A stretch of DNA of 38,891 bases from Bacillota bacterium (GTDB lineage Bacteria > Bacillota > Sulfobacillia > RBS10-35 > JAJYVN01). The DNA is taken from positions 1 to 38,891 of the forward strand of contig JAJZXK010000024.1 in NCBI GenBank assembly GCA_021806565.1, given 5' to 3'. The translations under genes and the position numbers were made by a program. This document shows, piece by piece, positions 7,300 through 15,284 of the stretch (position 1 is the first letter of the stretch; the number at the start of each line of letters is the position of its first letter). The notes under the pieces are model-generated. The model had not been told where the DNA came from. It saw nothing but the letters and a program-made list of their open reading frames with translations, and ran no database searches.

Positions 7300-8745
7300 C
7301 TATCCGCCGCTGCTGGACTTGCCGCCGCTCTTGGCCAGCATTCCAGACAGGATCCCTGACTGGGACTGCTGCGCCACAAGGGCCTGCACCAATGCCGTCC
7401 AATCCTGCTGCGCCTGCTGTCGCGCGAAGGTGATCGCCTCGTTGGCCGCCGACAGCGGGTCGCTGATCTGCTGCTGCACCTGCGTCTGCTGCTGCTGCAG
7501 GCTCTGGATACGCTGTTGCAGGGCGCCGGTCGTGCCCGCATACTCGTTCGCAATGTTGGCCATCGTCGTCGCGATACCGGAAGATCCACCAAGCAGGGAC
7601 GCCACCGCGCCTGGATCGCTCGCCAGGGCCGATGAAAACGCCGTGTCACTGAGTGCCGCTTTGAGCTTGGTCGGACTGCCGACCGGCGCGGAAAGCGTCA
7701 GTCCCACCTGACTGCCGCTTTGGTAGCCGCCCGGCTGGGATGGCTGGTAGGTGCCCATCGCCTGTTCGACCCCGGAGACGATTCCCTGCAACGTCGCACT
7801 GCCTTCCAGCAACCCTCCCTTGCCGCCCAGAGACTGCGCATCCGAAAGGAGCTGGTTGACCGCGGACACCAGGGACGCGACACCGCTTTGGACCGCCTTG
7901 GTGTTCTGGGTCACCGTCAACGTCGCGCCCGCCGTACCGGTCAGGGTGAAGGTCACGCCAGGAATGGTGCTCGCGTCGGTGTTCGACCCGCCCTTGGTCA
8001 CCGACACCCCATTGACGCTGTACTGCGCATAGCGATAGGCCTGGACGATGTTCGGGGTGCCCGACGAGGACGCGACCCCAAGGTGCGCCAGGATCCCGTT
8101 GGGATCGGAGAAAGGGAGCGGACCCGCCTTGTCCCCTTGGATCGACAGCACGTAGCCCCCGCCGGACGGCTCCATGACCGATGCGGTGACACCCGCGCCC
8201 GCCGCGTTGATGGCCGTTGCAATGTCCTGGAGCGTCGACGACGAGGACACGGAGATCGACTTGCCTTGGATGCTGAAGGTCCCAGCCAGCCCCAAACCCG
8301 TCGTCGCACTGCTTTGACTGGCCGAGTTCACAATTTCGTCTTGCGCGAGTACCACCGCGGTCTTCCCCGACGCCGGCCCGATCGTGTACACGCCCGGACT
8401 GCCCGCGACCCCGTGCGTGGTTGTCGCCTGCACCTGGCTTGTGGCGCTGGATTGCACCGCGATCTTTCCATACACGGGCGTGCCCGTCGCGGGACTCTGT
8501 TCCAAGGCCTGCGCCGCGCTGTTCACCGCCGCCAGGTCGTTTTGAATCGTCTGCCAGGCCGACACCTGCTTGCCAAGTGTCTGGTTCTGGGTCGAAAGCT
8601 GCGCCAACCCCGCTTCAGCCATCGTCACCGGCACCTGCATCGCCTTTTGGTAGGCCGTCGCGTTGAAGTTCGGCAGCAACATCCCAAGCAGTGCCGGGTT
8701 GGTGTACGCGCCCGAAGCAGCTCCGATCCCCGATACGCCTCCCAT
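7300..8745 (-). CDS. fliD: Flagellar filament cap protein FliD
   Basis: 481 residues. ATG 8745 overlaps the preceding stop as TGATG. FliD caps the filament and folds flagellin at its tip. Evidence: an N-terminal region with long coiled-coil character (LAQLSTQNQTLGKQVSAWQT), a central region with flagellin-hook-IN-like segments (SSTLQDIATAINAAGAGVTASV, with VLSIQGDKAG), and a Gln-rich C-terminal coiled coil (QQRIQSLQQQQTQVQQQI) ending in the helix that docks on the filament. It is preceded by a putative fliS-like gene and the flagellins and is followed by a strong terminator. Confidence 0.9.
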   Translation of the reverse strand: MGGVSGIGAASGAYTNPALLGMLLPNFNATAYQKAMQVPVTMAEAGLAQLSTQNQTLGKQVSAWQTIQNDLAAVNSAAQALEQSPATGTPVYGKIAVQSSATSQVQATTTHGVAGSPGVYTIGPASGKTAVVLAQDEIVNSASQSSATTGLGLAGTFSIQGKSISVSSSSTLQDIATAINAAGAGVTASVMEPSGGGYVLSIQGDKAGPLPFSDPNGILAHLGVASSSGTPNIVQAYRYAQYSVNGVSVTKGGSNTDASTIPGVTFTLTGTAGATLTVTQNTKAVQSGVASLVSAVNQLLSDAQSLGGKGGLLEGSATLQGIVSGVEQAMGTYQPSQPGGYQSGSQVGLTLSAPVGSPTKLKAALSDTAFSSALASDPGAVASLLGGSSGIATTMANIANEYAGTTGALQQRIQSLQQQQTQVQQQISDPLSAANEAITFARQQAQQDWTALVQALVAQQSQSGILSGMLAKSGGKSSSGG

Positions 8746-9083
8746 CACGCACCACCCCCCGCCTGCCGCGCCTCCCGTAGAAAGTCCGCCAATGCGCGGC
8801 ACCGCTGCGCCAAAGCCGTCCAGGATGCGTCCGCGCCGCCCGGAAACAAACACAACCGGTCTGCGGCGCGAACAATGGCCTCCACCTGTTCCTTGGCTGC
8901 CTCCTTACCCGGCCCGTCCGGCCAGAGGCGGATCCACGCGCACACGTGATACACCGTCGCGCGGATTCGATCCGGCTCTCGGTGGGAAAGCGCAAACACC
9001 GCCGCCCGCTCCAAGAGTTCCTCGCCGACCTGGATCGGTGGCGTATTCGCGTCCTGCAACTGCCCGTACGCATTCACGGCCAC
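8745..9083 (-). CDS. Small helical protein, candidate FliS-like flagellar chaperone
   Basis: 112 residues from GTG 9083, with AAAGGGG upstream, and a stop overlapping the fliD start. It is predicted mostly helical, and the opening (VNAYGQLQDANTPPI) loosely resembles the AYxxxQ start of FliS, the chaperone that binds the flagellin C-terminus. Length (FliS about 125) and position between flagellin and fliD fit. The rest of the sequence, including two Trp in AWIRLWPDG, does not match FliS well. It could instead be a FlgN/FliT-like chaperone or a lineage-specific protein. The call rests mainly on context. Confidence 0.4.
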   Translation of the reverse strand: MAVNAYGQLQDANTPPIQVGEELLERAAVFALSHREPDRIRATVYHVCAWIRLWPDGPGKEAAKEQVEAIVRAADRLCLFPGGADASWTALAQRCRALADFLREARQAGGGA

Positions 9084-9103
9084 GACGATAAGACCCCTTT
9101 CAA

Positions 9104-9135
9104 ACGCGGAGGGGGACGGTCACCCGTCCCCCTTT
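9104..9135 (-). terminator. Terminator-like hairpin after flagellin gene 1
   Basis: Perfect 9-bp stem GGGGGACGG (9111-9119) and CCGTCCCCC (9124-9132) with a 4-base loop, 30 bases after the flagellin stop. The T-tract on the minus strand is weak (CGCGTTT), so it may only attenuate transcription into the downstream chaperone and fliD genes. Confidence 0.65.
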
Positions 9136-9161
9136 CCGCCCGCCGCTTCTTTGGATGGTGA

Positions 9162-10775
9162 CTACGGCAGCAACTTGAGCAGGGCCGCCGGAGTCTGGTT
9201 GGCCGTCGACAGCATCGCCACGCCCGCCTGCTGCAGCACCTGCTGCTGCGCCAGCTTGGCGGACGCCTGCGCCACGTTCACGTCGATGATCCCGGCCTGG
9301 GCCCCCTGGAGGTTCTGCTGGCTGGTCTGCAGGTCCTGGGACGCCTGGTTGAGTCGGTCCATCAGTGAGCCGACCTGGGCCCGCTCGCTGGACACCTGCG
9401 TCAACGCCGCCTGGATCGCCGTCTGCGCCTTGGTCGCCGAGGAGTAGCTCATCACCGACATCCCGGCGTAAACCACCGCCTTTTGGTTCACCGTGCCGCC
9501 CGCGCCGTTGGCAACGTTGCCGCTGTTGTAGCTCACCGTGAAGTGGTTGGACACCGGCGCGCTCAGCGTGGCCGAGGTCAACGTGTTCTGGAACGCCCCG
9601 GCATTGAACGTGACCCCGACCGCCTCGCCGCTGTTCGGATTGCCGACCGACAGCTGCTGCTGCGCGTTGGCCGACCCCAGCACCGTCACCGGGTTGCCAT
9701 ACGCCGAGCCCGTCGCCCGGTTCACCAGTTCCAGCGAGGTCGAAGCCGGCGTCAGGTTCATGGTGTACGTGTCCGTGGCGCTCGCGGTCGAGTTGGCGGT
9801 AATGTCTGCGCTCGTCAGCGTCACCCCGGTGCTGCCCAGCACGTAGTTGCCGCTGCTGTTGGCCGTCACGGTGGTGTAGGACGAACCGCCATCGGTGGAA
9901 TACGACACCGAGCCCAGCGTCGAGCTGCTGTTGGTCGCAACCTTCACCATCACCTGCTGGCTGGTCGTACCCGAGTACAGCACGCCGCCCGCGGCGATCT
10001 TCCCCTCGCCACTCGTCGAGGTCGTAGCCGACGGGTTGATCGAAGACGCGCTACCGGGCGTCGCCGCGCCGCTGGCCGCCACCGCGATGCCGTTGACCGT
10101 CGCCTCCTGGGCCGCGCTGATCGTGACGCTGTAGTTGGTGTCTGTCAGGTTGTTGCTGCCGTACGGGTTGGTGGTGCTGGACCCGCCGTACACCGAAAGG
10201 CCGCTGAGGCCGTTTGTCGCCGCACCCGAAGTCGAGTTGAATGCCGCCGAGGAGATCTGCTTACCCGCCACGCCCAGACTCGTCGCATCCACCGCGCCCA
10301 ACTGGAAGGCGATCTCCTGGCCCGGATTGGCCCCGATCGCCAGGTTCACGTTGCCGAGCACGCCGTCCAGGAGGTTTTTGGTGTTGAAGGCCGTCTGGTT
10401 GGTGATGCTGTTGATCTCCTTGGTGTACTGGTTCATTTGCGACTGGATGGAGCCACGATCCACCCCGACATTCGTGCTGTTGGCCGACTGGGTGGCCAGG
10501 CTGTACATCGACTGCAGGATGTTCTGGATCTGGCTCAGCGCCCCGTCGGCGGTTTGCAGGAAGCTGGTGCCCGCGCCCGCGTTCTGGTACGCCTGCTGCA
10601 TCCCGTCGATCTGGGACTGCATCTGCTGGCTGATGGCCAGCCCCGCCGGATTGGCCGCCGCCGAGGTAATTGAGTAGCCGCTGGACAACTGCGCCAGGGT
10701 GTTGTTGAGCTTCGACGAGGTTCCCTGCAAATAGCCCGCTGCCTGCGCCGCTCCCAGGTTCGCATTGACGTACAT
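9162..10775 (-). CDS. hag: Flagellin (paralog 1)
   Basis: 537 residues from ATG 10775, with TTGGAGGGGG upstream. Filament subunit. The conserved D0/D1 helices are clear: LAQLSSGYSITSAAANPAG (28-46), FLQTADGALSQIQNILQSMY and NQTAFNTKNLLDGVLG near the N-terminus; AQTAIQAALTQVSSERAQVG and ASAKLAQQQVLQQAGVAML at the C-terminus. The central domain (about residues 180-430) is Ser/Thr/Gly-rich and surface exposed. The very end (LLKLLP) replaces the usual LLR/LLQ. It has its own probable promoter (10821-10827) and a trailing hairpin. A second flagellin with nearly the same ends but a different middle lies upstream. Confidence 0.95.
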   Translation of the reverse strand: MYVNANLGAAQAAGYLQGTSSKLNNTLAQLSSGYSITSAAANPAGLAISQQMQSQIDGMQQAYQNAGAGTSFLQTADGALSQIQNILQSMYSLATQSANSTNVGVDRGSIQSQMNQYTKEINSITNQTAFNTKNLLDGVLGNVNLAIGANPGQEIAFQLGAVDATSLGVAGKQISSAAFNSTSGAATNGLSGLSVYGGSSTTNPYGSNNLTDTNYSVTISAAQEATVNGIAVAASGAATPGSASSINPSATTSTSGEGKIAAGGVLYSGTTSQQVMVKVATNSSSTLGSVSYSTDGGSSYTTVTANSSGNYVLGSTGVTLTSADITANSTASATDTYTMNLTPASTSLELVNRATGSAYGNPVTVLGSANAQQQLSVGNPNSGEAVGVTFNAGAFQNTLTSATLSAPVSNHFTVSYNSGNVANGAGGTVNQKAVVYAGMSVMSYSSATKAQTAIQAALTQVSSERAQVGSLMDRLNQASQDLQTSQQNLQGAQAGIIDVNVAQASAKLAQQQVLQQAGVAMLSTANQTPAALLKLLP

Positions 10776-10820
10776 CCGAATCCCCCCTCCAAGGTCGGGC
10801 CTGTCAAACCCGCCACCCCG

Positions 10821-10827
10821 TTATCGG
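10821..10827 (-). promoter_or_regulatory. Possible sigma-28 -10 element (CCGATAA) for flagellin 1
   Basis: The minus strand reads CCGATAA 46 bases before the flagellin ATG, matching the sigma-28/SigD -10 core (CCGATAT or GCCGATAA). No convincing TAAA -35 lies at the usual 14-16-base spacing, so only half of the promoter is supported. Confidence 0.4.
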
Positions 10828-10864
10828 TCCTCCTCACACGCCGTAGAAGGGGCGGACGGCAATC

Positions 10865-12505
10865 CTATGGCAACAGTTTGAGCAGGGCCGCCGGGGTCTG
10901 GTCGGCCGTCGCCACCATCGCTACCCCCGCCTGCTGCAGCACCTGCTGCTGCGCCAGCTTGGCGGACGCTTGTGCCACGTTCGCGTTGTTGATCCCGGCC
11001 TGCGCCCCCCGCAGGTTCTGGCGGCCCGTCTGTACGTCCTGGGCTGCCTGCCGCAATCGGTCCATCAGCGACCCGACCTGGGCTCGCTCGCTGGATACCT
11101 GCGTCAACGCCGCCTGGATGGCCTCTTGCGCCTTGCTTGCCGAGGAGTAGCTCATCACCGACAGTCCCGTCAGCGCCACGGCCGCCTGGGAGACCGTGCC
11201 CCCCGCACCGCGCGCGGCCTGCCCCTCCTTGTACGACACAGCGAAGTCGTTTTGTATTGGCGTGCTCAAAGCCCCCGTCGTCGCATTGAACGTCGCCCCG
11301 GCCCCGTCTATCCCGTAGAACACCGCCAGGAAGACATCCGTGGAATTGAAAAGGACGGACACCGCGTGCCCGCTGGTCGGATCCCCGACCAAGGTGGATT
11401 GCGTGGGGTTCGCGGGGAGCCCGGTCCTCGTGACGGCTTTCCCGTACGCGGTGCCCGTGTTTGTGTTGACCAACTGCAAGGAAACGGATGCTGGCTTCAG
11501 GTTGAGCGTGTATGTGTCGGTTGCGCCTCTTGTCGCGTTGGGCGTAATGTCTGCCCCATTGAGGTAGACTCCGGTGCTTCCCAGCGGACCTACATAGGAG
11601 CCGCTGACATACGCCGACGAGTACGATGCCCCTCCATTTGTAGAATACGACACCGCGCCCAGTGCCCCTGTGCTGTTGGTGGCCACCTTCACCAGGATCT
11701 GCTGTGCCGTCGAGCCCGTGTACCGCACACCCCCGGCGGCAATCCCCCCTGCGGTCGTTGGCGCCGTCGACGACGACGGATCCAGTGCGGCTGTACTGCC
11801 TGTTACTGAAATCGGCGCTCCGTTGAGCATTGGCTCCTGGGCCGCGCTGACCGTGACGCTGTAGTTGGTGTCTGTCAGGTTGTTGCTGCCGTACGGGTTG
11901 GTGGTGCTGGACTCGCCGTACAACGCAAGCTCGCTCAATCCGTTAGCGTTCGCGACAGAAGGTGAGCCAAACGCCGCCGATGAGACCTGCTTACCCGCCA
12001 CGCCCAGACTCGTCGCGTCCACCGCGCCCAACTGGAAGGCGATCTCCTGGCCCGGATTGGCCCCGATCGCCAGGTTGACGTTGCCAAGTACGCCGTCTAG
12101 GAGGTTTTTGGTGTTGAAGGCCGTCTGGTTCGTGATGCTGTTGATCTCCTTGGTGTACTGGTTCATTTGCGACTGGATGGAGCTGCGGTCCACCCCGACA
12201 TTCGTGCTGCTGGCCGACCGGGTAGCCAGGCTGTACATCGACTGCAGGATGTCTTGGATCTGGCTCAGCGCCCCGTCGGCGGTCTGCAGGAAGCTGGTGT
12301 CCGCGCCCGCGTTCTGGTACGCCTGCTGCATCCCGTCGATCTGGGTCTGCATTTGCTGGCTGATGGCCAGCCGCGCCGGGTTAGCGGCCGCGCTGGTGAT
12401 CGAATAGCCGCTGGACAACTGTGCCAGGGTGTTGTTGAGCTTCGACGAGGTTCCCTGCAAATAACCCGCTGCCTGCGCCGCTCCCAGGTTCGAGCTAACA
12501 TACAT
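10865..12505 (-). CDS. hag2: Flagellin (paralog 2)
   Basis: 546 residues from ATG 12505, after AAGGAG and AGGGGG. The first 170 residues and the last 110 are almost those of paralog 1; the middle (about 175-435) is divergent in sequence and slightly longer. Conserved-core substitutions include ANPAR instead of ANPAG at residue 46 and ADTSFLQ instead of AGTSFLQ, both in D1 helices. It follows flgL after a 76-base gap with no terminator, so it may be read through from flgL, while paralog 1 has a sigma-28-like box. The filament may be mixed or phase-specific. The gene symbol is a label only. Confidence 0.93.
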   Translation of the reverse strand: MYVSSNLGAAQAAGYLQGTSSKLNNTLAQLSSGYSITSAAANPARLAISQQMQTQIDGMQQAYQNAGADTSFLQTADGALSQIQDILQSMYSLATRSASSTNVGVDRSSIQSQMNQYTKEINSITNQTAFNTKNLLDGVLGNVNLAIGANPGQEIAFQLGAVDATSLGVAGKQVSSAAFGSPSVANANGLSELALYGESSTTNPYGSNNLTDTNYSVTVSAAQEPMLNGAPISVTGSTAALDPSSSTAPTTAGGIAAGGVRYTGSTAQQILVKVATNSTGALGAVSYSTNGGASYSSAYVSGSYVGPLGSTGVYLNGADITPNATRGATDTYTLNLKPASVSLQLVNTNTGTAYGKAVTRTGLPANPTQSTLVGDPTSGHAVSVLFNSTDVFLAVFYGIDGAGATFNATTGALSTPIQNDFAVSYKEGQAARGAGGTVSQAAVALTGLSVMSYSSASKAQEAIQAALTQVSSERAQVGSLMDRLRQAAQDVQTGRQNLRGAQAGINNANVAQASAKLAQQQVLQQAGVAMVATADQTPAALLKLLP

Positions 12506-12581
12506 CCCCCTTGCTCCTTCTTGGCTATGCCAGATCGCGGTATCCCCGTTGTCGTCCCCTCGGAACCGTGTAAGAGAACGG

Positions 12582-13700
12582 CTACAGGAACGTGAACAGG
12601 CTCTGCGGCAACGCCTTGGAGGTCACCAAAAGCGATGCCTGCAACCCCTGGGCCGCCTCGCTGTAGGCGACAGACTCCTTGGCCACGTTCGTATCCTCCA
12701 GGGATGCTTGTTGCTGCTGGAGCGTCTGGGCCTGGCCCTGCAAGGTCTGCTTCTGTAACGCCAACCCCTGCTGGACCGCGCCCACCTGCCCCTGGGTCGC
12801 GGCCACGGACCTGAGCGCCGTGTCCAGCGCGTGCAGATCCGAACCGTTGAGCGCACCCTGCCAGCCCAGACCGGAAAGAATGCCCGAGCTGTCCGTAGTC
12901 GACACCCCCGACGTGCTGTCAGACCGCACCGACAGGGCGTAGCCGCCCGAGGTTGTCACCACACTGGCGCTCACACCCGCCCCGGCCGCGTTGATCCCGC
13001 TGGCCAACCCGGTCAACGACTCGCCAGCGGAAACGGTGACCGTCTTGCCATTGATGGAAAACGACCCCGACTTCCCCAGCGCCGCCGTCGCACTTGCCTT
13101 GGATGCCGTCTGGTAACGCGGATGCAGCAGATCGGCCTGGACCTGGGCCACCGCGTGCAACACGGGCGCCAGTACCGTGCCGGCCACGCTGGGCGTGACC
13201 ACCATACCCGGCGCCACCTCAAATGAAACCTTGCCCGTATCCCCGGCATAGCTCGCCGTCTGCGAGGCAAACGGAGCCGTCGACACCTTCTGGCCCGCGA
13301 ACAGATACAGCCCCTCGAAGCGACTGTTGGCCACCTGCAGAAGCTGCTGGCCGAGTTGCCCGACGACGCCGGCTGTGGCGGTCCGTTCCGCCGCCGTCAG
13401 GGTGCTGCTCGCACCCGAAAGGGCGTCTTGCCGCACCTGCTGCAAGAGGTCTACCGCCTGTTGCAGCGCGGTGCCCGTGGCCTGGGACCAGGCGGTCGCC
13501 GCCCGGCCCGCCCCCTGGTACCGTACCTGGGCCGCCTGTGCGGCATTGAGCACCTCGGCTGACCCGGCCGCCGCCGGATGCCCGCTGGGATGCGTGAAGC
13601 GTCGGCCGGATGCCAGTTGCGCCGCCGCCTGTGCCTGCTTGGTTTGGGCCGCCTGGATATCCGTCAACAGCCCCGCCGCCATCGCCGTCCCTGTGATCAC
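12582..13700 (-). CDS. flgL: Hook-filament junction protein FlgL
   Basis: 372 residues from GTG 13700, with GGGGGTGGAGGC upstream. It joins the hook to the flagellin filament with FlgK. Evidence: a flagellin-like N-terminal segment (QAQAAAQLASGRRFTHPSGHPAAA), a long middle, a flagellin_IN-like part (LTGLASGINAAGAGVSASVV), and a C-terminal helix (LEDTNVAKESVAYSEAAQGLQASL) matching FlgL/flagellin ends. Its ribosome site and first 8 codons are repeated exactly by a 45-bp tandem duplication just upstream, so an aborted 10-codon copy of the start precedes the real one. Confidence 0.88.
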   Translation of the reverse strand: MITGTAMAAGLLTDIQAAQTKQAQAAAQLASGRRFTHPSGHPAAAGSAEVLNAAQAAQVRYQGAGRAATAWSQATGTALQQAVDLLQQVRQDALSGASSTLTAAERTATAGVVGQLGQQLLQVANSRFEGLYLFAGQKVSTAPFASQTASYAGDTGKVSFEVAPGMVVTPSVAGTVLAPVLHAVAQVQADLLHPRYQTASKASATAALGKSGSFSINGKTVTVSAGESLTGLASGINAAGAGVSASVVTTSGGYALSVRSDSTSGVSTTDSSGILSGLGWQGALNGSDLHALDTALRSVAATQGQVGAVQQGLALQKQTLQGQAQTLQQQQASLEDTNVAKESVAYSEAAQGLQASLLVTSKALPQSLFTFL

Positions 13701-13770
13701 GCCTCCACCCCCTTACGCGCCCGCCATCGCCGTCCCTGTGATCACGCCTCCACCCCCTTACGCGCCCGCC
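13681..13770 (-). repeat. Perfect 45-bp tandem duplication at the flgK-flgL junction
   Basis: 13681-13725 and 13726-13770 are identical. The unit spans the last codons and stop of flgK, the GGGGGTGGAGGC ribosome site, and the first codons of flgL. The upstream copy therefore starts a 10-codon frame at 13745 that ends at a TAA (13713-13715), and the downstream copy starts the true flgL. Confidence 0.95.
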
Positions 13771-15056
13771 ATCGCCTGCATGAGGCTGTTGAGCAGTTGG
13801 CCCTGTGTCTGCACGTAGACCGCCGCCGCCTGATAGGACCGCTGCGCCTCGGTCATGGCCACGGCCTGCGTGTTCAGCGACGCACCCCACGCGGACTGAC
13901 CAAGGGCGCGCAGACTCGCGAGCTGCTGACTGCTTGCGGACTGTGCCTCCTGTGCCTGCTGTACACCGCTGCCGACGGCCGACACGTAGCCCGCCAACTG
14001 CTGCGCGATGCTGCCCGACCCCGTGCCCCCCAGATCCGCGATGGCCTGGGCATTCGCGCCGTCCCCCTCAGCCCCGGTGGCCGAGGCCGCAAGCCCGCCG
14101 GTCGTCATCGCGCTGCTCACCCTCATGGTGGCGGCGCTACTGCCGGCAAACTGGTCCTGGCCCGCATGGCCGCTGAGGTCGTAACCCTGCGCTTGGGCGC
14201 TGTTGACGCGCCCGATGACCGTCTTGGCCAGGGCATTCAGGTTCGACAGATACCCCGTCAACGACGCGGCGGCCGACTGCTGCCCGCCGATCGATCCGCC
14301 CACAACCGAGCCGCCGCCGGACCAGCGCAAAACACCGGCCGTAAGGGTCAGAGACGCCGCCTGCCCGGCCGCCGAAAGCACCTGCGTGCCCCCGTTGTAC
14401 AGCACCAACGTACCGTTGGATTGTCGCTGGCTCTGCACCCCGACCAGCGCTGCCAACTGCTCGACCAAGCCCGACTGCTGGTTTTCCAATGCGTTGCGGC
14501 CCAGACCGGCCGGCGCCCCGCCGATGCGGCGGTTGAGGCTCGCAATCTGTGTCAGTAGCCCACCGGCCTGAGTGACGGCCGCGGCCTGCTCCGATCCCAC
14601 CTGCTGGCGTAGGCGCGTCAACTGCAGGGCGGCGCTGCGAAATCGCGACGCCACCCCACTCGCGGTGCTGAGCACCTGCTGACGCGCCGGCACACTGGTC
14701 GGATCGTTGGCCACCGACTGCCACGCGGACCAAAGACCGCTCAACGCCGTGCCGAACCCGGCGCCCGACGGACCAGGGAAGATGTTCTGCGCCTCGGATA
14801 GCACCCCAGCCTTGGCCGCCGCCGCCCCCTGCGAGCCGATCCCCGAAAGGATTGCCTGCTGAAGCGGCGGGTCCGAGGCCCGTTGGATCTGGGATGCCGC
14901 CACCCCTCCGCCTTCCTGCTGCGAAAGCGTCACATCCTGACGCCGATACCCAGGCGTCGACGCGTTGGCCACGTTGGATCCCACGGCGGCCATCAGCCGC
15001 TCATCTGCCTGCAGGGCGCTCGACCCGATCCCCAGGTTTCCAAAGGCCCCTCCCAA
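13758..15056 (-). CDS. flgK: Hook-filament junction protein FlgK
   Basis: 432 residues from TTG 15056, with GGAAGGGGG 10 bases upstream. First junction protein on the hook. The N-terminal motif SALQADERLMAAVGSNVANASTPGY is the rod/hook signature, followed by a coiled-coil region (QQVGSEQAAAVTQAGGLLTQIASLNRRIGG, NALENQQSGLVEQLAALVGV) typical of FlgK. The C-terminal helix ends with EAQRSYQAAAVYVQTQGQLLNSLM. It is slightly shorter than the usual 450-550. A gene for the chaperone FlgN, often just before flgK, is not seen. Confidence 0.9.
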   Translation of the reverse strand: MGGAFGNLGIGSSALQADERLMAAVGSNVANASTPGYRRQDVTLSQQEGGGVAASQIQRASDPPLQQAILSGIGSQGAAAAKAGVLSEAQNIFPGPSGAGFGTALSGLWSAWQSVANDPTSVPARQQVLSTASGVASRFRSAALQLTRLRQQVGSEQAAAVTQAGGLLTQIASLNRRIGGAPAGLGRNALENQQSGLVEQLAALVGVQSQRQSNGTLVLYNGGTQVLSAAGQAASLTLTAGVLRWSGGGSVVGGSIGGQQSAAASLTGYLSNLNALAKTVIGRVNSAQAQGYDLSGHAGQDQFAGSSAATMRVSSAMTTGGLAASATGAEGDGANAQAIADLGGTGSGSIAQQLAGYVSAVGSGVQQAQEAQSASSQQLASLRALGQSAWGASLNTQAVAMTEAQRSYQAAAVYVQTQGQLLNSLMQAMAGA

Positions 15057-15079
15057 GCGGTATCAGCCCCCTTCCGGCT

Positions 15080-15280
15080 TCAGTCGGCGCGATGCCGCCT
15101 GTGCACCATGGCCTGCGCAATACGCCCCGGATCCGGACGGTACCGCCCGGCGGCCACCGCCTCCGCCAGATCCACCAGGTGGCGTTCGCGCTTGGACGGA
15201 GGCACCTTGAAGCCACTCGGCGGCGCTGCGGACATCGGCACGCGCCCCGCCGGTCCGATCGCATCCACCACCACCGCCAC
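15080..15280 (-). CDS. flgM: FlgM-like anti-sigma-28 factor
   Basis: 66 residues. The start could be any of several GTGs at 15280-15268; GTG 15274 is 5 bases after AGGGGG. The C-terminal half (ERHLVDLAEAVAAGRYRPDPGRIAQAMV, about residues 33-60) matches the FlgM core in which a helix, an AGxY turn and a second helix bind sigma-28. FlgM holds the sigma factor inactive until the hook is complete and is then exported. It lies right after the sigma gene and before flgK, the usual place. It is shorter than typical FlgM (about 90). Confidence 0.75.
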   Translation of the reverse strand: MAVVVDAIGPAGRVPMSAAPPSGFKVPPSKRERHLVDLAEAVAAGRYRPDPGRIAQAMVHRRHRAD

Positions 15281-15284
15281 CCCC

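Noticed and set aside
6029-7711. 560-codon plus-strand open frame
   Set aside because: Antisense to the FlgF-like gene, the GNAT gene and fliD; Arg/His-rich with no domain or ribosome site.
7720-8949. 409-codon plus-strand open frame opposite fliD
   Set aside because: Mirror of the fliD codon pattern; Arg-rich composition without motifs.
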